Part shown: piece after piece, positions 5,777 to 11,127 of the stretch
Layout of the letters: the number at the start of each line of letters is the position of its first letter
How positions within the stretch are numbered: the first letter of the stretch is position 1
From: Chloroflexota bacterium
Lineage (GTDB): Bacteria; Chloroflexota; Anaerolineae; Aggregatilineales; UBA3940
NCBI GenBank assembly: GCA_010092775.1
Contig: JAADYZ010000186.1
Span: 1-11,127 of the forward strand
Length of the DNA: 11,127 bases
Direction: 5' to 3'
Position numbers and translations under genes: made by a program
The notes under the pieces: model-generated
What the model saw: only the letters and a program-made list of their open reading frames with translations
Databases searched by the model: none
Told to the model about the DNA's origin: nothing

Positions 5777-7255
5777 ATGGATACAGATGAACTCATTGTG
5801 ATCATTGGCGCGGGGATTGGCGGCTTGAGCGCAGCTATTCGCTTGGCCGCTGCTGGCAAGTCGGTCACCATCTACGAGAAGAACGCCCAGGTCGGCGGCA
5901 AAATGAACGAGATCCGCTTTGGTGGCTGCCGCTTTGATGTTGGTCCGTCGGTGATCACGATGCGCCACGTGTTTGAAGAGCTGTTCGAGAGCGCTGGGCG
6001 CCGCCTGGAAGACTATCTGACCCTGTTACCCGTGGAGCCTTTGACCCGCTATTTCTACCCAGATGGCACCGTATTGGATGCGACGCGCGATCTTGCCCAT
6101 ATGGCCGAACAGATCGCCCAGCTTGACGAACGCGACGTCGAAGGCTACATGGCCTTCCTTGCCTACGCTGCGCGCATCCATCGCATCACCGGGCCGGTTT
6201 ACATCTATAACGATCCGCCCAACATCGGGCGTTTTCTGCGCGTCCCCATTTACGAGTGGCCGCGTGTTGACCCCTTGCGCAGCATGTACGGGGCCATCAG
6301 CCGCTTTGTGCGCAGCCCACACTTGCGTCAGCTTCTAGGGCGCTTCGGCACCTACGTCGGGGCCAACCCCTACCAAGCGCCTGCCACACTCAACGTCATC
6401 TCTCATGTCGAACTGACCGGTGGGGTGTGGTATCCGCAGGGTGGCATTTATCAGATTGCTGAAGCGCTCAAGACTCTGGCTGAAGAGCTAGGCGTGAAAG
6501 TCCACACAGGCTGTGCTATTAAGCAGATTCTCGTTGTCGATGGACGGGCCGTCGGCGTTGAGCTAGAGGATGGACAGATACAACCCGCTCAAGTGGTGCT
6601 CGCCAATCTTGATGTCGCCCATGTGGCACAACACCTGCTGCCGGATGGCAGCCTACCCAGAGCGGTCAAACGGACTTTGCTCAAGCGTCAGCCTTCCGTG
6701 TCGGGTTATGTGATGCTACTCAAGGTGGCTGGTAGCACTCCGCAGCTTGCCCAACACAATATCTTGTTTTCATCGGACTACAAGCAGGAGTTTGATGACA
6801 TCTTCAAGCGCGCTGTGCCACCCACTGAGCCAACCGTCTACATCTATATCTCATCCAAAGTCGATGCCGACCATGCACCAGCAGGCTACGAGAACTGGTT
6901 TGTGCTGATCAACGCGCCACCGCTTGACGAAGGCAGCGATTGGGTGGGAGCGGCTTATCAAGATGTCGTGTTTGAGACGATGAGGCGTTTCGGCTTGGAT
7001 GTGGCCGATCAGGTGGCAGAAATGCAAATCCTCACTCCGCTCGACATCGCCGACATGACGGCGGCTTATCGCGGTGCCCTCTACGGGGCCTCATCTAACA
7101 ATCCGCTGGCTGCTTTTCGCCGTCCGCACAACCGGAGTCGGCACGTTAAAGGTCTGTACTTCGCCGGAGGGACAAGCCACCCCGGCGGCGGCGTCCCGAT
7201 GGTGACCCTGTCTGGCAAAGTGGCCGCCCGTATGATCCTTGAAGACCTCGCTTAG
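5777..7255 (+). CDS. Phytoene-desaturase-family carotenoid oxidoreductase (CrtI/CrtD-type)
   Basis: A 492-residue FAD-dependent amine-oxidase-fold enzyme. The Rossmann motif IIGAGIGGLSAA lies at residues 9-20 and is followed by YEKNAQVGGKM. The family block FDVGPSVITM precedes a YFYPDGT segment, TGGVWYPQGG lies mid-protein, and GLYFAGGTSHPGGGVPMV (from 459) with SGKVAA forms the conserved C-terminal FAD/carotenoid block. Length matches CrtI, CrtN and CrtD enzymes. CrtI would convert phytoene to lycopene, whereas CrtD would introduce a 3',4' double bond next to a 1'-hydroxyl. The operon context (CruF, glycosyltransferase) and the PGGGVPMV ending make me lean to CrtD, but motifs alone cannot settle it. 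It is the last gene of the operon, with its TAG three bases from the convergent lycopene cyclase stop. Confidence 0.88.
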   Translation: MDTDELIVIIGAGIGGLSAAIRLAAAGKSVTIYEKNAQVGGKMNEIRFGGCRFDVGPSVITMRHVFEELFESAGRRLEDYLTLLPVEPLTRYFYPDGTVLDATRDLAHMAEQIAQLDERDVEGYMAFLAYAARIHRITGPVYIYNDPPNIGRFLRVPIYEWPRVDPLRSMYGAISRFVRSPHLRQLLGRFGTYVGANPYQAPATLNVISHVELTGGVWYPQGGIYQIAEALKTLAEELGVKVHTGCAIKQILVVDGRAVGVELEDGQIQPAQVVLANLDVAHVAQHLLPDGSLPRAVKRTLLKRQPSVSGYVMLLKVAGSTPQLAQHNILFSSDYKQEFDDIFKRAVPPTEPTVYIYISSKVDADHAPAGYENWFVLINAPPLDEGSDWVGAAYQDVVFETMRRFGLDVADQVAEMQILTPLDIADMTAAYRGALYGASSNNPLAAFRRPHNRSRHVKGLYFAGGTSHPGGGVPMVTLSGKVAARMILEDLA

Positions 7256-7258
7256 CGA

Positions 7259-8095
7259 CTACTTCGCTTCGTTCCCAGCCGCATCCGAACTAGATTGACG
7301 CGTCGTGGGTCGTGCAAGTCGATCCTCTACCCAACGCTGGAAGCGGGGCTGACTCTCACGCGCCATGACCAGCACCATCCCCATTGTCACCAGAGTTGTG
7401 ACCATCAAGAAGAAGACGAACTCCTCAATCGGCAGGATGCCACCGATCAACAGGGGCAGCGACTGGTCTGGGCTGATCGTCCAGGTGCCCTGACTGATAG
7501 CGATGGCGTCGGTCGCTGCATAGTACAGCACCGTTGTTCCAATGACGACACCGATCAAGGTGCGATGATGCCACAAGATGTCGGCTCCGAAAATCGTTTG
7601 GATCATGATCGGGATCAGCGCCCAACTCAGCAGAAGGGTCATATAGGCCGCAGGTTGATAGCCGCTCAGCAGAATCACCGTAGACACCAGCCAGATCACA
7701 CCAATCATGCCCGTCACGATCAAACGCATGCGCGGCTTGTCTGGGGCCGCACTGCTGGGTGGCGTTAGGCGACGGCTCAGCCAGATGAGCCAGAGGCCGC
7801 TCAACAGGGGCAGCAGCAAGAAAAAGGTGTACTCCTCAATCGGCACCCAGCCAATCAATATGCCAGTGACCAGGTTGTCGTCGTACCACCAGACGCGAGT
7901 AGCAACCAGATAATTATCCCAGGGGGTCGTGTAGACAAGAGCGACGATCACATGTGCAATTAATGTCCAAATCGGCGGGCGACCTTGCAAGGCTTGAGGA
8001 TTCTTCAGGCCCTTGCGATGATCGTCCCAGACCAACAGGGCCAGGAACACAATCACGGGGACGATAAAGGTCAGTAGAAAACCAAAATAGGTCAT
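7259..8095 (-). CDS. Lycopene cyclase, fused CrtYc-CrtYd type
   Basis: A 278-residue integral membrane protein carrying two lycopene-cyclase domains (TIGR03462/CarR type) in one chain. Domain 1 has TTPWDNYLVATRVWWYD (56-72) and GWVPIEEYTFF (82-92). Domain 2 has YAATDAIAISQGTWTI (192-207) and GILPIEEFVFFL (219-230). The PW-D-N-Y and P-x-E-E signatures are those of the heterodimeric actinobacterial CrtYc/CrtYd and of the fused archaeal CrtY and fungal CarRA/CarRP cyclases. It forms beta-ionone rings on lycopene, giving gamma- or beta-carotene. The C-terminal 40 residues are hydrophilic. The ATG follows the TAG of the small upstream gene by one base, so the two are probably coupled. It converges on the desaturase operon. 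Membership is clear; whether it makes mono- or bicyclic product is not. Confidence 0.9.
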   Translation of the reverse strand: MTYFGFLLTFIVPVIVFLALLVWDDHRKGLKNPQALQGRPPIWTLIAHVIVALVYTTPWDNYLVATRVWWYDDNLVTGILIGWVPIEEYTFFLLLPLLSGLWLIWLSRRLTPPSSAAPDKPRMRLIVTGMIGVIWLVSTVILLSGYQPAAYMTLLLSWALIPIMIQTIFGADILWHHRTLIGVVIGTTVLYYAATDAIAISQGTWTISPDQSLPLLIGGILPIEEFVFFLMVTTLVTMGMVLVMARESQPRFQRWVEDRLARPTTRQSSSDAAGNEAK

Positions 8096-8096
8096 G

Positions 8097-8441
8097 CTAA
8101 GTCTTTTCTAAGTCAGCCAGTTCGAAAAGCGGCACCTGTTGGATGTCGTCAATGCTGATGTGTAGTTTAGCGTGGCTGCTTTCATAGTCGTTGTGCCAGG
8201 CCCAAACCGTCACATCAAGCCGACTTCCGCTCGATCCAATGCGCCAGTGCCAGGCGGCTACGCCTTTTCGGTTGGCTTTGACTGGCTCTTTGGGCAGCGA
8301 ACGTGGGTGCCGACCAGTTGAGTATATCGCCCGGATTGTGCAGGTTGCACCCGGCAAGGTGCGTACTTCGATCAAGCCCTTCTTGTGGCGAATGAAGGCG
8401 GAGGGCCGCGCTTTGAGGGTTAGAGGTAGTTCGTCAGACAC
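8097..8441 (-). CDS. Small protein with an Ig-like beta-sandwich pattern, unknown function
   Basis: I chose the GTG at 8441 because AGAGG sits nine bases upstream; this gives 114 residues. The upstream ATG (8468) and GTG (8522) are weaker, and the 8522 start falls inside the pyrG terminator. The sequence alternates short beta strands: GLIEVRTLPGATCTIRAIYS (22-41), then a basic loop, then KGVAAWHWRIG (59-69), then LDVTVWAWH (75-83) and a closing LHISIDD. That layout resembles Ig-like domains found at the ends of bacterial lipoproteins and surface proteins, where a TPGA.C.I..Y strand is followed by a G..W.W..G strand. Here there is no signal peptide or membrane anchor, and the protein is cytosolic as annotated. 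It lies one base upstream of the lycopene cyclase start. No family is confidently assigned. Confidence 0.65.
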   Translation of the reverse strand: MSDELPLTLKARPSAFIRHKKGLIEVRTLPGATCTIRAIYSTGRHPRSLPKEPVKANRKGVAAWHWRIGSSGSRLDVTVWAWHNDYESSHAKLHISIDDIQQVPLFELADLEKT

Positions 8442-8450
8442 GATTGTTGT

Positions 8451-8455
8451 CCTCT
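8451..8455 (-). promoter_or_regulatory. Shine-Dalgarno site for the small Ig-like gene
   Basis: AGAGG on the minus strand sits nine bases before the GTG at 8441. It is the best ribosome binding site for any start of this gene and decides the start I give. Confidence 0.5.
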
Positions 8456-8487
8456 GGCAAGCTAGCATCTGCGATCTACCCTCATCG

Positions 8488-8527
8488 TAAACAAAAATGG
8501 AGCAGCGCGCCATTCGCGTCACTCCAT
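8488..8527 (-). terminator. Intrinsic terminator after pyrG
   Basis: On the minus strand ATGGAG (8527-8522) pairs with CTCCAT (8502-8497). An inner CGCG/CGCG stem closes a five-base AATGG loop, separated from the outer stem by a weak three-base internal region. The stem is followed at once by TTTTTGTTT. It begins 25 bases after the pyrG TAG. It would isolate pyrG from the small gene and lycopene cyclase downstream, so those two probably have their own promoter or depend on read-through. Confidence 0.75.
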
Positions 8528-8551
8528 ATAAAAATCGCCTTCCCGCTTCTG

Positions 8552-10177
8552 CTAGGGTTGTCCGGTCTGCTTATTGTGCTCAACTGCCGCCTGGATGAAA
8601 GCACTGAACAGCGGGTGCGCTTTGTTTGGGCGGCTCTGAAATTCCGGGTGGAACTGGCTGCCAAGCATGAAGGGATGATCTTCGATCTCAGCAATCTCGA
8701 CCAGCATTCCATTCGGCGATAGCCCACTGAAGCACATCCCGGCTTCTTCAAAGGCCTCGCGAAACTGATTGTTGAGTTCCCAGCGATGCCGATGCCGCTC
8801 ATAGATCAGGCCGCCAACCTGGTAAGCTGTATGGGCATGGCTGTCTGGCACCAGTTGGCAGGCATAGTGTCCCAGCCGCATGGTACCACCTTTGTCGGAA
8901 AGCTCTTTTTGCTCCGGCATTAGATCGATCACGGGGTGTTGGGTGGCATTGTCAAACTCGGTGCTGTTAGCATCATCCCAGCCCAGCACGTGGCGCGCGT
9001 ATTCGATGCACATCACCTGCATGCCCAAGCATAGCCCAAGATAAGGCACCTGGTTTTCGCGTGCCCATTGCGCTGCTAGAATCTTGCCTTCAATGCCCCG
9101 ATAGCCAAAGCCACCTGGCACGACAACCCCTGCCACGCCCTCTAAGCGTTCCCATCCTTTGCCTTTCTCCAGGTCGCCGGAATAAATCCATTCGACATCC
9201 ACATCATGCTGGTTCGCAACCGCTGCGTGATAAATGGACTCACGCACGCTCAGATAGGAGTCGTGTAGCGAGGTATACTTCCCAACGATCGCAATGCGGA
9301 TTTTGGGCTTCGGGCTGCGGATGCGCTCAAGCAGATCGTGCCACTCGCTGAGGTCGGGTGCCTGCACATTCAATGAGAGCGCTTCCGCCAGATAATCACC
9401 TAACCCGGCTTCCTCCAGTCGCAAGGGCACCTCGTAGAGGTGTGGGGTCGTCACCAGCGGGATCACACCACGCGTCTCCACGTCGCTGAACAAGGCGATC
9501 TTCTCGCTGACCTCTTTTGTCACCGGGTGGTCCGAACGGGCAATAATCACCCGCGGTTGGATGCCCAGGCCACGTAGTTCGCGGACACTGTGCTGGGTCG
9601 GCTTGGTCTTCAGCTCACCCGTTGCGGCAATATAGGGCAAGAAGGTCACGTGAATGTAAAGTGCATTCTCGCGCCCCACATCACGCCGCATTTGCCGGAT
9701 TGCTTCCAGGAAGGGCAAACTCTCTATGTCCCCAACGGTGCCGCCCACCTCAACAATCACGATGTCGGCGTCTTCGCCATTGACATGCGAGGCGCGCACA
9801 ATCCGCCGCTTGATCTCGTTGGTGATGTGCGGAATCATCTGGATGGTCGCACCGAGATAATCGCCGCTACGTTCCTTACTAATGACCTCGGCGTAGACCT
9901 GCCCAGTTGTAAAGTTGCTCGCCCGCGTCAGCTCAATATCAACGAAGCGCTCATAGTGGCCCAGGTCAAGGTCGGTCTCCGCTCCATCGGCAGTCACATA
10001 GACTTCACCATGTTGGTAGGGCGACATGGTGCCGGGGTCCACGTTAATATAGGGGTCCATCTTTTGCAGCGTGACCTTCAAGCCGCGTGCTTTCAAGATG
10101 CGCCCGATGGCAGCGGCAGTCACGCCTTTACCAACCGAGCTGACCACTCCACCTGTACAGAAGATATATTTTGGCAT
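8552..10177 (-). CDS. pyrG: CTP synthase
   Basis: A full-length 541-residue CTP synthase, which aminates UTP to CTP using ATP and glutamine. The N-terminal synthase domain carries the P-loop-like GGVVSSVGKG (9-18), KMDPYINVDPGTMSPYQHGEV (39-59) and EVGGTVGDIES (143-153). From about residue 295 the class I glutamine amidotransferase domain carries VPGGFG (353-358), the nucleophile elbow LGLCLGM (Cys383) and the His-Glu pair in GSQFHPEF (His510, Glu512). All catalytic residues are present and the length is standard. The ATG at 10177 has GAAGGAG 12 bases upstream. It lies downstream of the Roadblock gene on the same strand, with a hairpin between them that may attenuate transcription, and it ends at a strong terminator. 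Confidence 0.98.
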   Translation of the reverse strand: MPKYIFCTGGVVSSVGKGVTAAAIGRILKARGLKVTLQKMDPYINVDPGTMSPYQHGEVYVTADGAETDLDLGHYERFVDIELTRASNFTTGQVYAEVISKERSGDYLGATIQMIPHITNEIKRRIVRASHVNGEDADIVIVEVGGTVGDIESLPFLEAIRQMRRDVGRENALYIHVTFLPYIAATGELKTKPTQHSVRELRGLGIQPRVIIARSDHPVTKEVSEKIALFSDVETRGVIPLVTTPHLYEVPLRLEEAGLGDYLAEALSLNVQAPDLSEWHDLLERIRSPKPKIRIAIVGKYTSLHDSYLSVRESIYHAAVANQHDVDVEWIYSGDLEKGKGWERLEGVAGVVVPGGFGYRGIEGKILAAQWARENQVPYLGLCLGMQVMCIEYARHVLGWDDANSTEFDNATQHPVIDLMPEQKELSDKGGTMRLGHYACQLVPDSHAHTAYQVGGLIYERHRHRWELNNQFREAFEEAGMCFSGLSPNGMLVEIAEIEDHPFMLGSQFHPEFQSRPNKAHPLFSAFIQAAVEHNKQTGQP

Positions 10178-10189
10178 CGGCTAGCTTGA

Positions 10190-10215
10190 CTCCTTCCCAC
10201 CTAATAGAAGAGGAG
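10190..10215 (-). promoter_or_regulatory. Possible pyrG leader hairpin masking its ribosome binding site
   Basis: On the minus strand CTCC (10215-10212) and TTC (10209-10207) can pair with the GAA and GGAG of the pyrG Shine-Dalgarno sequence GAAGGAG (10196-10190), leaving a two-base bulge and a ten-base loop. The same CTCC is part of the 3' arm of the upstream terminator hairpin, so the two structures exclude each other. This is a pairing I see by eye; no energy was computed. Confidence 0.25.
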
Positions 10216-10235
10216 GCGCTGGTGTCGGCGCCTCC
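10203..10235 (-). terminator. Hairpin terminator or attenuator between the Roadblock gene and pyrG
   Basis: On the minus strand GGAGGCGC (10235-10228) pairs perfectly with GCGCCTCC (10219-10212) around an eight-base loop, and the stem is followed by the T-rich TCTTCTATT. It starts 37 bases after the Roadblock TAG and ends 26 bases before the pyrG ATG. The T tract is interrupted, so termination may be partial. No room is left for a separate pyrG promoter after it, which makes attenuation or read-through likely. Confidence 0.6.
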
Positions 10236-10272
10236 CCGCAGTTGCTGATGTCATAGTCGTTGCTGGCTTATC

Positions 10273-10641
10273 CTACAGCAGCTTCGAGAGATCCTCCGAA
10301 GCGCGCTTCATCTCCAGGATAAGCAGCCCTAATTTGGCGTCTTCACGTGCTAACAGGGTCAGCACCGCTTCCTCACCGACCGCCGAGAGCAGCACAAGGC
10401 CCGTGCCACCCCGAATGAAAACCTGATCTAACACGCCGCGCCCCAATTCACTGGCGATACGTTCACCGAGCGACAGCATGGCCGCAGACATCGCCGAGAC
10501 GCGGTCTTCCTCAACGCCTGCTTGCAAAGCCGATGCCATAATCAATCCGTCAACACTGACAACCGCCGATGCCTCGACACCTTCTGCACGGCCCATTTCA
10601 CGGAGACGGTCTACCATCTGTTCAGAGCGTGATTTGGACAT
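10273..10641 (-). CDS. Roadblock/LC7 domain protein
   Basis: A 122-residue single-domain Roadblock/LC7 protein. I chose the ATG at 10641 because GAAGGAG lies 11 bases upstream (10659-10653). An upstream GTG-type start at 10677 would place that site inside the gene. Visible features are an N-terminal helix (SRSEQMVDRLREM), the central strand pair ASAVVSVDGLIMAS, the long helix SAMSAAMLSLGERIASEL, then QVFIRGGTGLVLLSAV and EAVLTLLAREDAKLGLLILEM. Bacterial relatives such as MglB regulate small Ras-like GTPases; many stand-alone ones have no known partner. No GTPase gene is adjacent. A good promoter lies about 110 bases upstream and a hairpin terminator follows. Confidence 0.88.
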   Translation of the reverse strand: MSKSRSEQMVDRLREMGRAEGVEASAVVSVDGLIMASALQAGVEEDRVSAMSAAMLSLGERIASELGRGVLDQVFIRGGTGLVLLSAVGEEAVLTLLAREDAKLGLLILEMKRASEDLSKLL

Positions 10642-10652
10642 AGACAACTTCT

Positions 10653-10659
10653 CTCCTTC
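10653..10659 (-). promoter_or_regulatory. Shine-Dalgarno site for the Roadblock gene
   Basis: GAAGGAG on the minus strand lies 11 bases before the ATG at 10641. It is identical to the pyrG site and fixes the start of the Roadblock protein. Confidence 0.6.
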
Positions 10660-10718
10660 GATCTTGGCAGCATTCACAGCGCGTCGTCATTGCGTTGATG
10701 GCGTGATGCTCTGCAAGG

Positions 10719-10790
10719 GTCAACTGGCGCAATCATGAGGTTTAGAACCTGCGCAGATGATAGCATACGCCTTGTGCTCTAGTCAACTGG
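10719..10790. repeat. Direct repeat of GTCAACTGG, 63 bp apart
   Basis: GTCAACTGG occurs at 10719-10727 and again at 10782-10790 in the same orientation, exactly 63 bp start to start (about six helical turns). The distal copy overlaps the -35 box of the Roadblock promoter, and the proximal copy lies in its transcribed leader. It could be a pair of operator half-sites or chance. Confidence 0.35.
10757..10786 (-). promoter_or_regulatory. Sigma-70-type promoter for the Roadblock gene
   Basis: On the minus strand TTGACT (10786-10781) is followed after 18 bases by TATCAT (10762-10757), preceded by TGC, which gives an extended -10. Transcription would start near 10750 and leave a leader of about 110 bases before the ATG at 10641. 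It could also drive pyrG by read-through. Confidence 0.55.
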
Positions 10791-10840
10791 ACGGAAGTGG
10801 CTCTGTAATAAAGCCGAGAAGCAAGCCGCCTCGGCGCAGT

Positions 10841-10869
10841 TTGACAGCCAGACAGGCCTGCGCTAAGCT
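10841..10869 (+). promoter_or_regulatory. Promoter for the rightmost gene, nearly leaderless
   Basis: A consensus TTGACA (10841-10846) is followed after 17 bases by TAAGCT (10864-10869), a three-of-six match to the -10. The expected start of transcription (about 10875-10877) is only one to three bases before the ATG at 10878, which itself has no Shine-Dalgarno sequence. Confidence 0.45.
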
Positions 10870-10873
10870 GTCA
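10842..10873. repeat. Inverted repeat TGACAGC/GCTGTCA over the promoter
   Basis: TGACAGC (10842-10848) and GCTGTCA (10867-10873) form a perfect seven-base inverted repeat with 18 bases between. One arm covers the -35 and the other the -10, a layout typical of operators for dimeric repressors. The centre-to-centre distance of 25 bp is about 2.4 helical turns, so the arms are not ideally on one face of the DNA. Confidence 0.4.
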
Positions 10874-10877
10874 GCCG

Positions 10878-11127
10878 ATGGCGAAGAAGCGACAACTCTC
10901 CCAAAAAACGCCGCAGCGTCGGGCCGAACTGAGCGCCAAGCACCCTGACGGTATCGTCCCGCGGGCCGCCCCCATTTTCGCTGGGATGGTCGCACTGATG
11001 GGCGCCTTGATGTTGTGCGTAGCTGGTGGGCTGTTCCTGTTTTCTCCTTTTAGCCCCTTGGCTAGCTCGGACGCGCCGGGGCAGTCTGTGGTTGCCAATC
11101 CAACTGCGAACGCTCCGACACCAACCC
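10878..11127 (+). CDS. Single-pass membrane or secreted protein, unidentified (3' partial)
   Basis: The frame is open from ATG 10878 to the window end (83 residues seen). An in-frame TGA at 10842 and no other start codon in between make this ATG the only candidate. The protein begins with a basic cytosolic tail (MAKKRQ... RR... K), has one hydrophobic helix at about residues 31-57 (PIFAGMVALMGALMLCVAGG), and continues into a Ser/Pro/Thr/Asn-rich linker (NPTANAPTPT) typical of an extracytoplasmic spacer. Such an N-terminus occurs on anchored peptidyl-prolyl isomerases, thioredoxins and cell-wall enzymes; the catalytic part lies outside the window, so no function is given. Confidence 0.7.
   Translation, partial: MAKKRQLSQKTPQRRAELSAKHPDGIVPRAAPIFAGMVALMGALMLCVAGGLFLFSPFSPLASSDAPGQSVVANPTANAPTPT

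Noticed and set aside
7254..7268. Short hairpin AGCGA/TCGCT between the convergent stops
   Set aside because: The stem is only five base pairs with no T tract on either strand, so it is not a credible bidirectional terminator.
7295..7768. 157-codon open frame on the + strand
   Set aside because: It is antisense to the lycopene cyclase and is rich in His, Gln, Asp and Arg, as expected for the complement of membrane-helix codons.
8442..8487. Promoter for the small gene and lycopene cyclase just after the pyrG terminator
   Set aside because: TTTACG-like -35 candidates have no acceptable -10 at 16-18 bases, so I could not support one.
8442..8522. Longer N-terminus for the small Ig-like protein from GTG 8522 or ATG 8468
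   Set aside because: The 8522 start lies in the pyrG terminator stem, and neither start has as good a ribosome binding site as the GTG at 8441.
9590..10189. 199-codon open frame on the + strand
   Set aside because: It is fully antisense to the highly conserved start half of pyrG and has no recognisable domain, so it is a codon-bias shadow.
10241..10265. Direct repeat of GTTGCTG at 10241 and 10259
   Set aside because: Seven bases in a short GC-rich spacer is within chance expectation, with no link to a promoter or start site.
10813..10835. GCCGAG/CTCGGC hairpin in the divergent intergenic region
   Set aside because: It has a six-base stem with an eleven-base loop and no T tract; it does not overlap either promoter and could easily be chance in this GC-rich DNA.

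Overview
This window looks like a chromosomal segment from a pigmented bacterium, most plausibly a member of the Chloroflexota. That placement is an inference from gene content: CruF, glycosyltransferase, PlsY-like and CrtI-type genes together, a fused CrtYc-CrtYd-type lycopene cyclase, a stand-alone Roadblock/LC7 protein beside pyrG, and a tocopherol-cyclase-family gene. A 16S gene or database search would be needed to fix it. The DNA is moderately GC-rich by eye. No tRNA, rRNA, IS element, CRISPR array or phage gene is visible.

Region 1 (1-7255, + strand) is one very tightly packed operon of eight genes. In order they are: a CrtC/AttH-type lipocalin-like protein (5' end outside the window), a tocopherol-cyclase-family protein, a four-helix membrane protein resembling DUF6992, an alpha/beta hydrolase, a CruF-type carotenoid 1',2'-hydratase, a PlsY-type acyltransferase, a CruC/CrtQ-like GT2 glycosyltransferase, and a CrtI/CrtD-type carotenoid desaturase. 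Five of the seven junctions are 1-4 base stop/start overlaps (TAATG, ATGA, GTGA, TGATG). The exception at the hydrolase end is informative. An in-frame TAG cuts the hydrolase 20 codons before a TGA that sits two bases from the cruF start, which suggests a recent nonsense mutation or a sequencing error. Together the genes fit synthesis of a hydroxylated, glycosylated and perhaps acylated monocyclic carotenoid of the OH-gamma-carotene/myxol-glycoside type. Phytoene synthase is not in the window.

Region 2 (7259-8441, - strand) converges on the operon with only three bases between stop codons. It holds a small protein with an Ig-like beta-sandwich sequence pattern, and one base after it the fused lycopene cyclase that would supply the cyclised end group.

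Region 3 (8488-10786, - strand) is housekeeping: a Roadblock/LC7 regulatory protein with a recognisable promoter, a hairpin terminator or attenuator, pyrG (CTP synthase), and a strong intrinsic terminator after pyrG.

Region 4 (10787-11127) is a divergent intergenic segment with a + strand promoter candidate. It lies so close to the next ATG that the transcript would be nearly leaderless. The gene it serves is an unidentified single-pass membrane protein cut by the window end.
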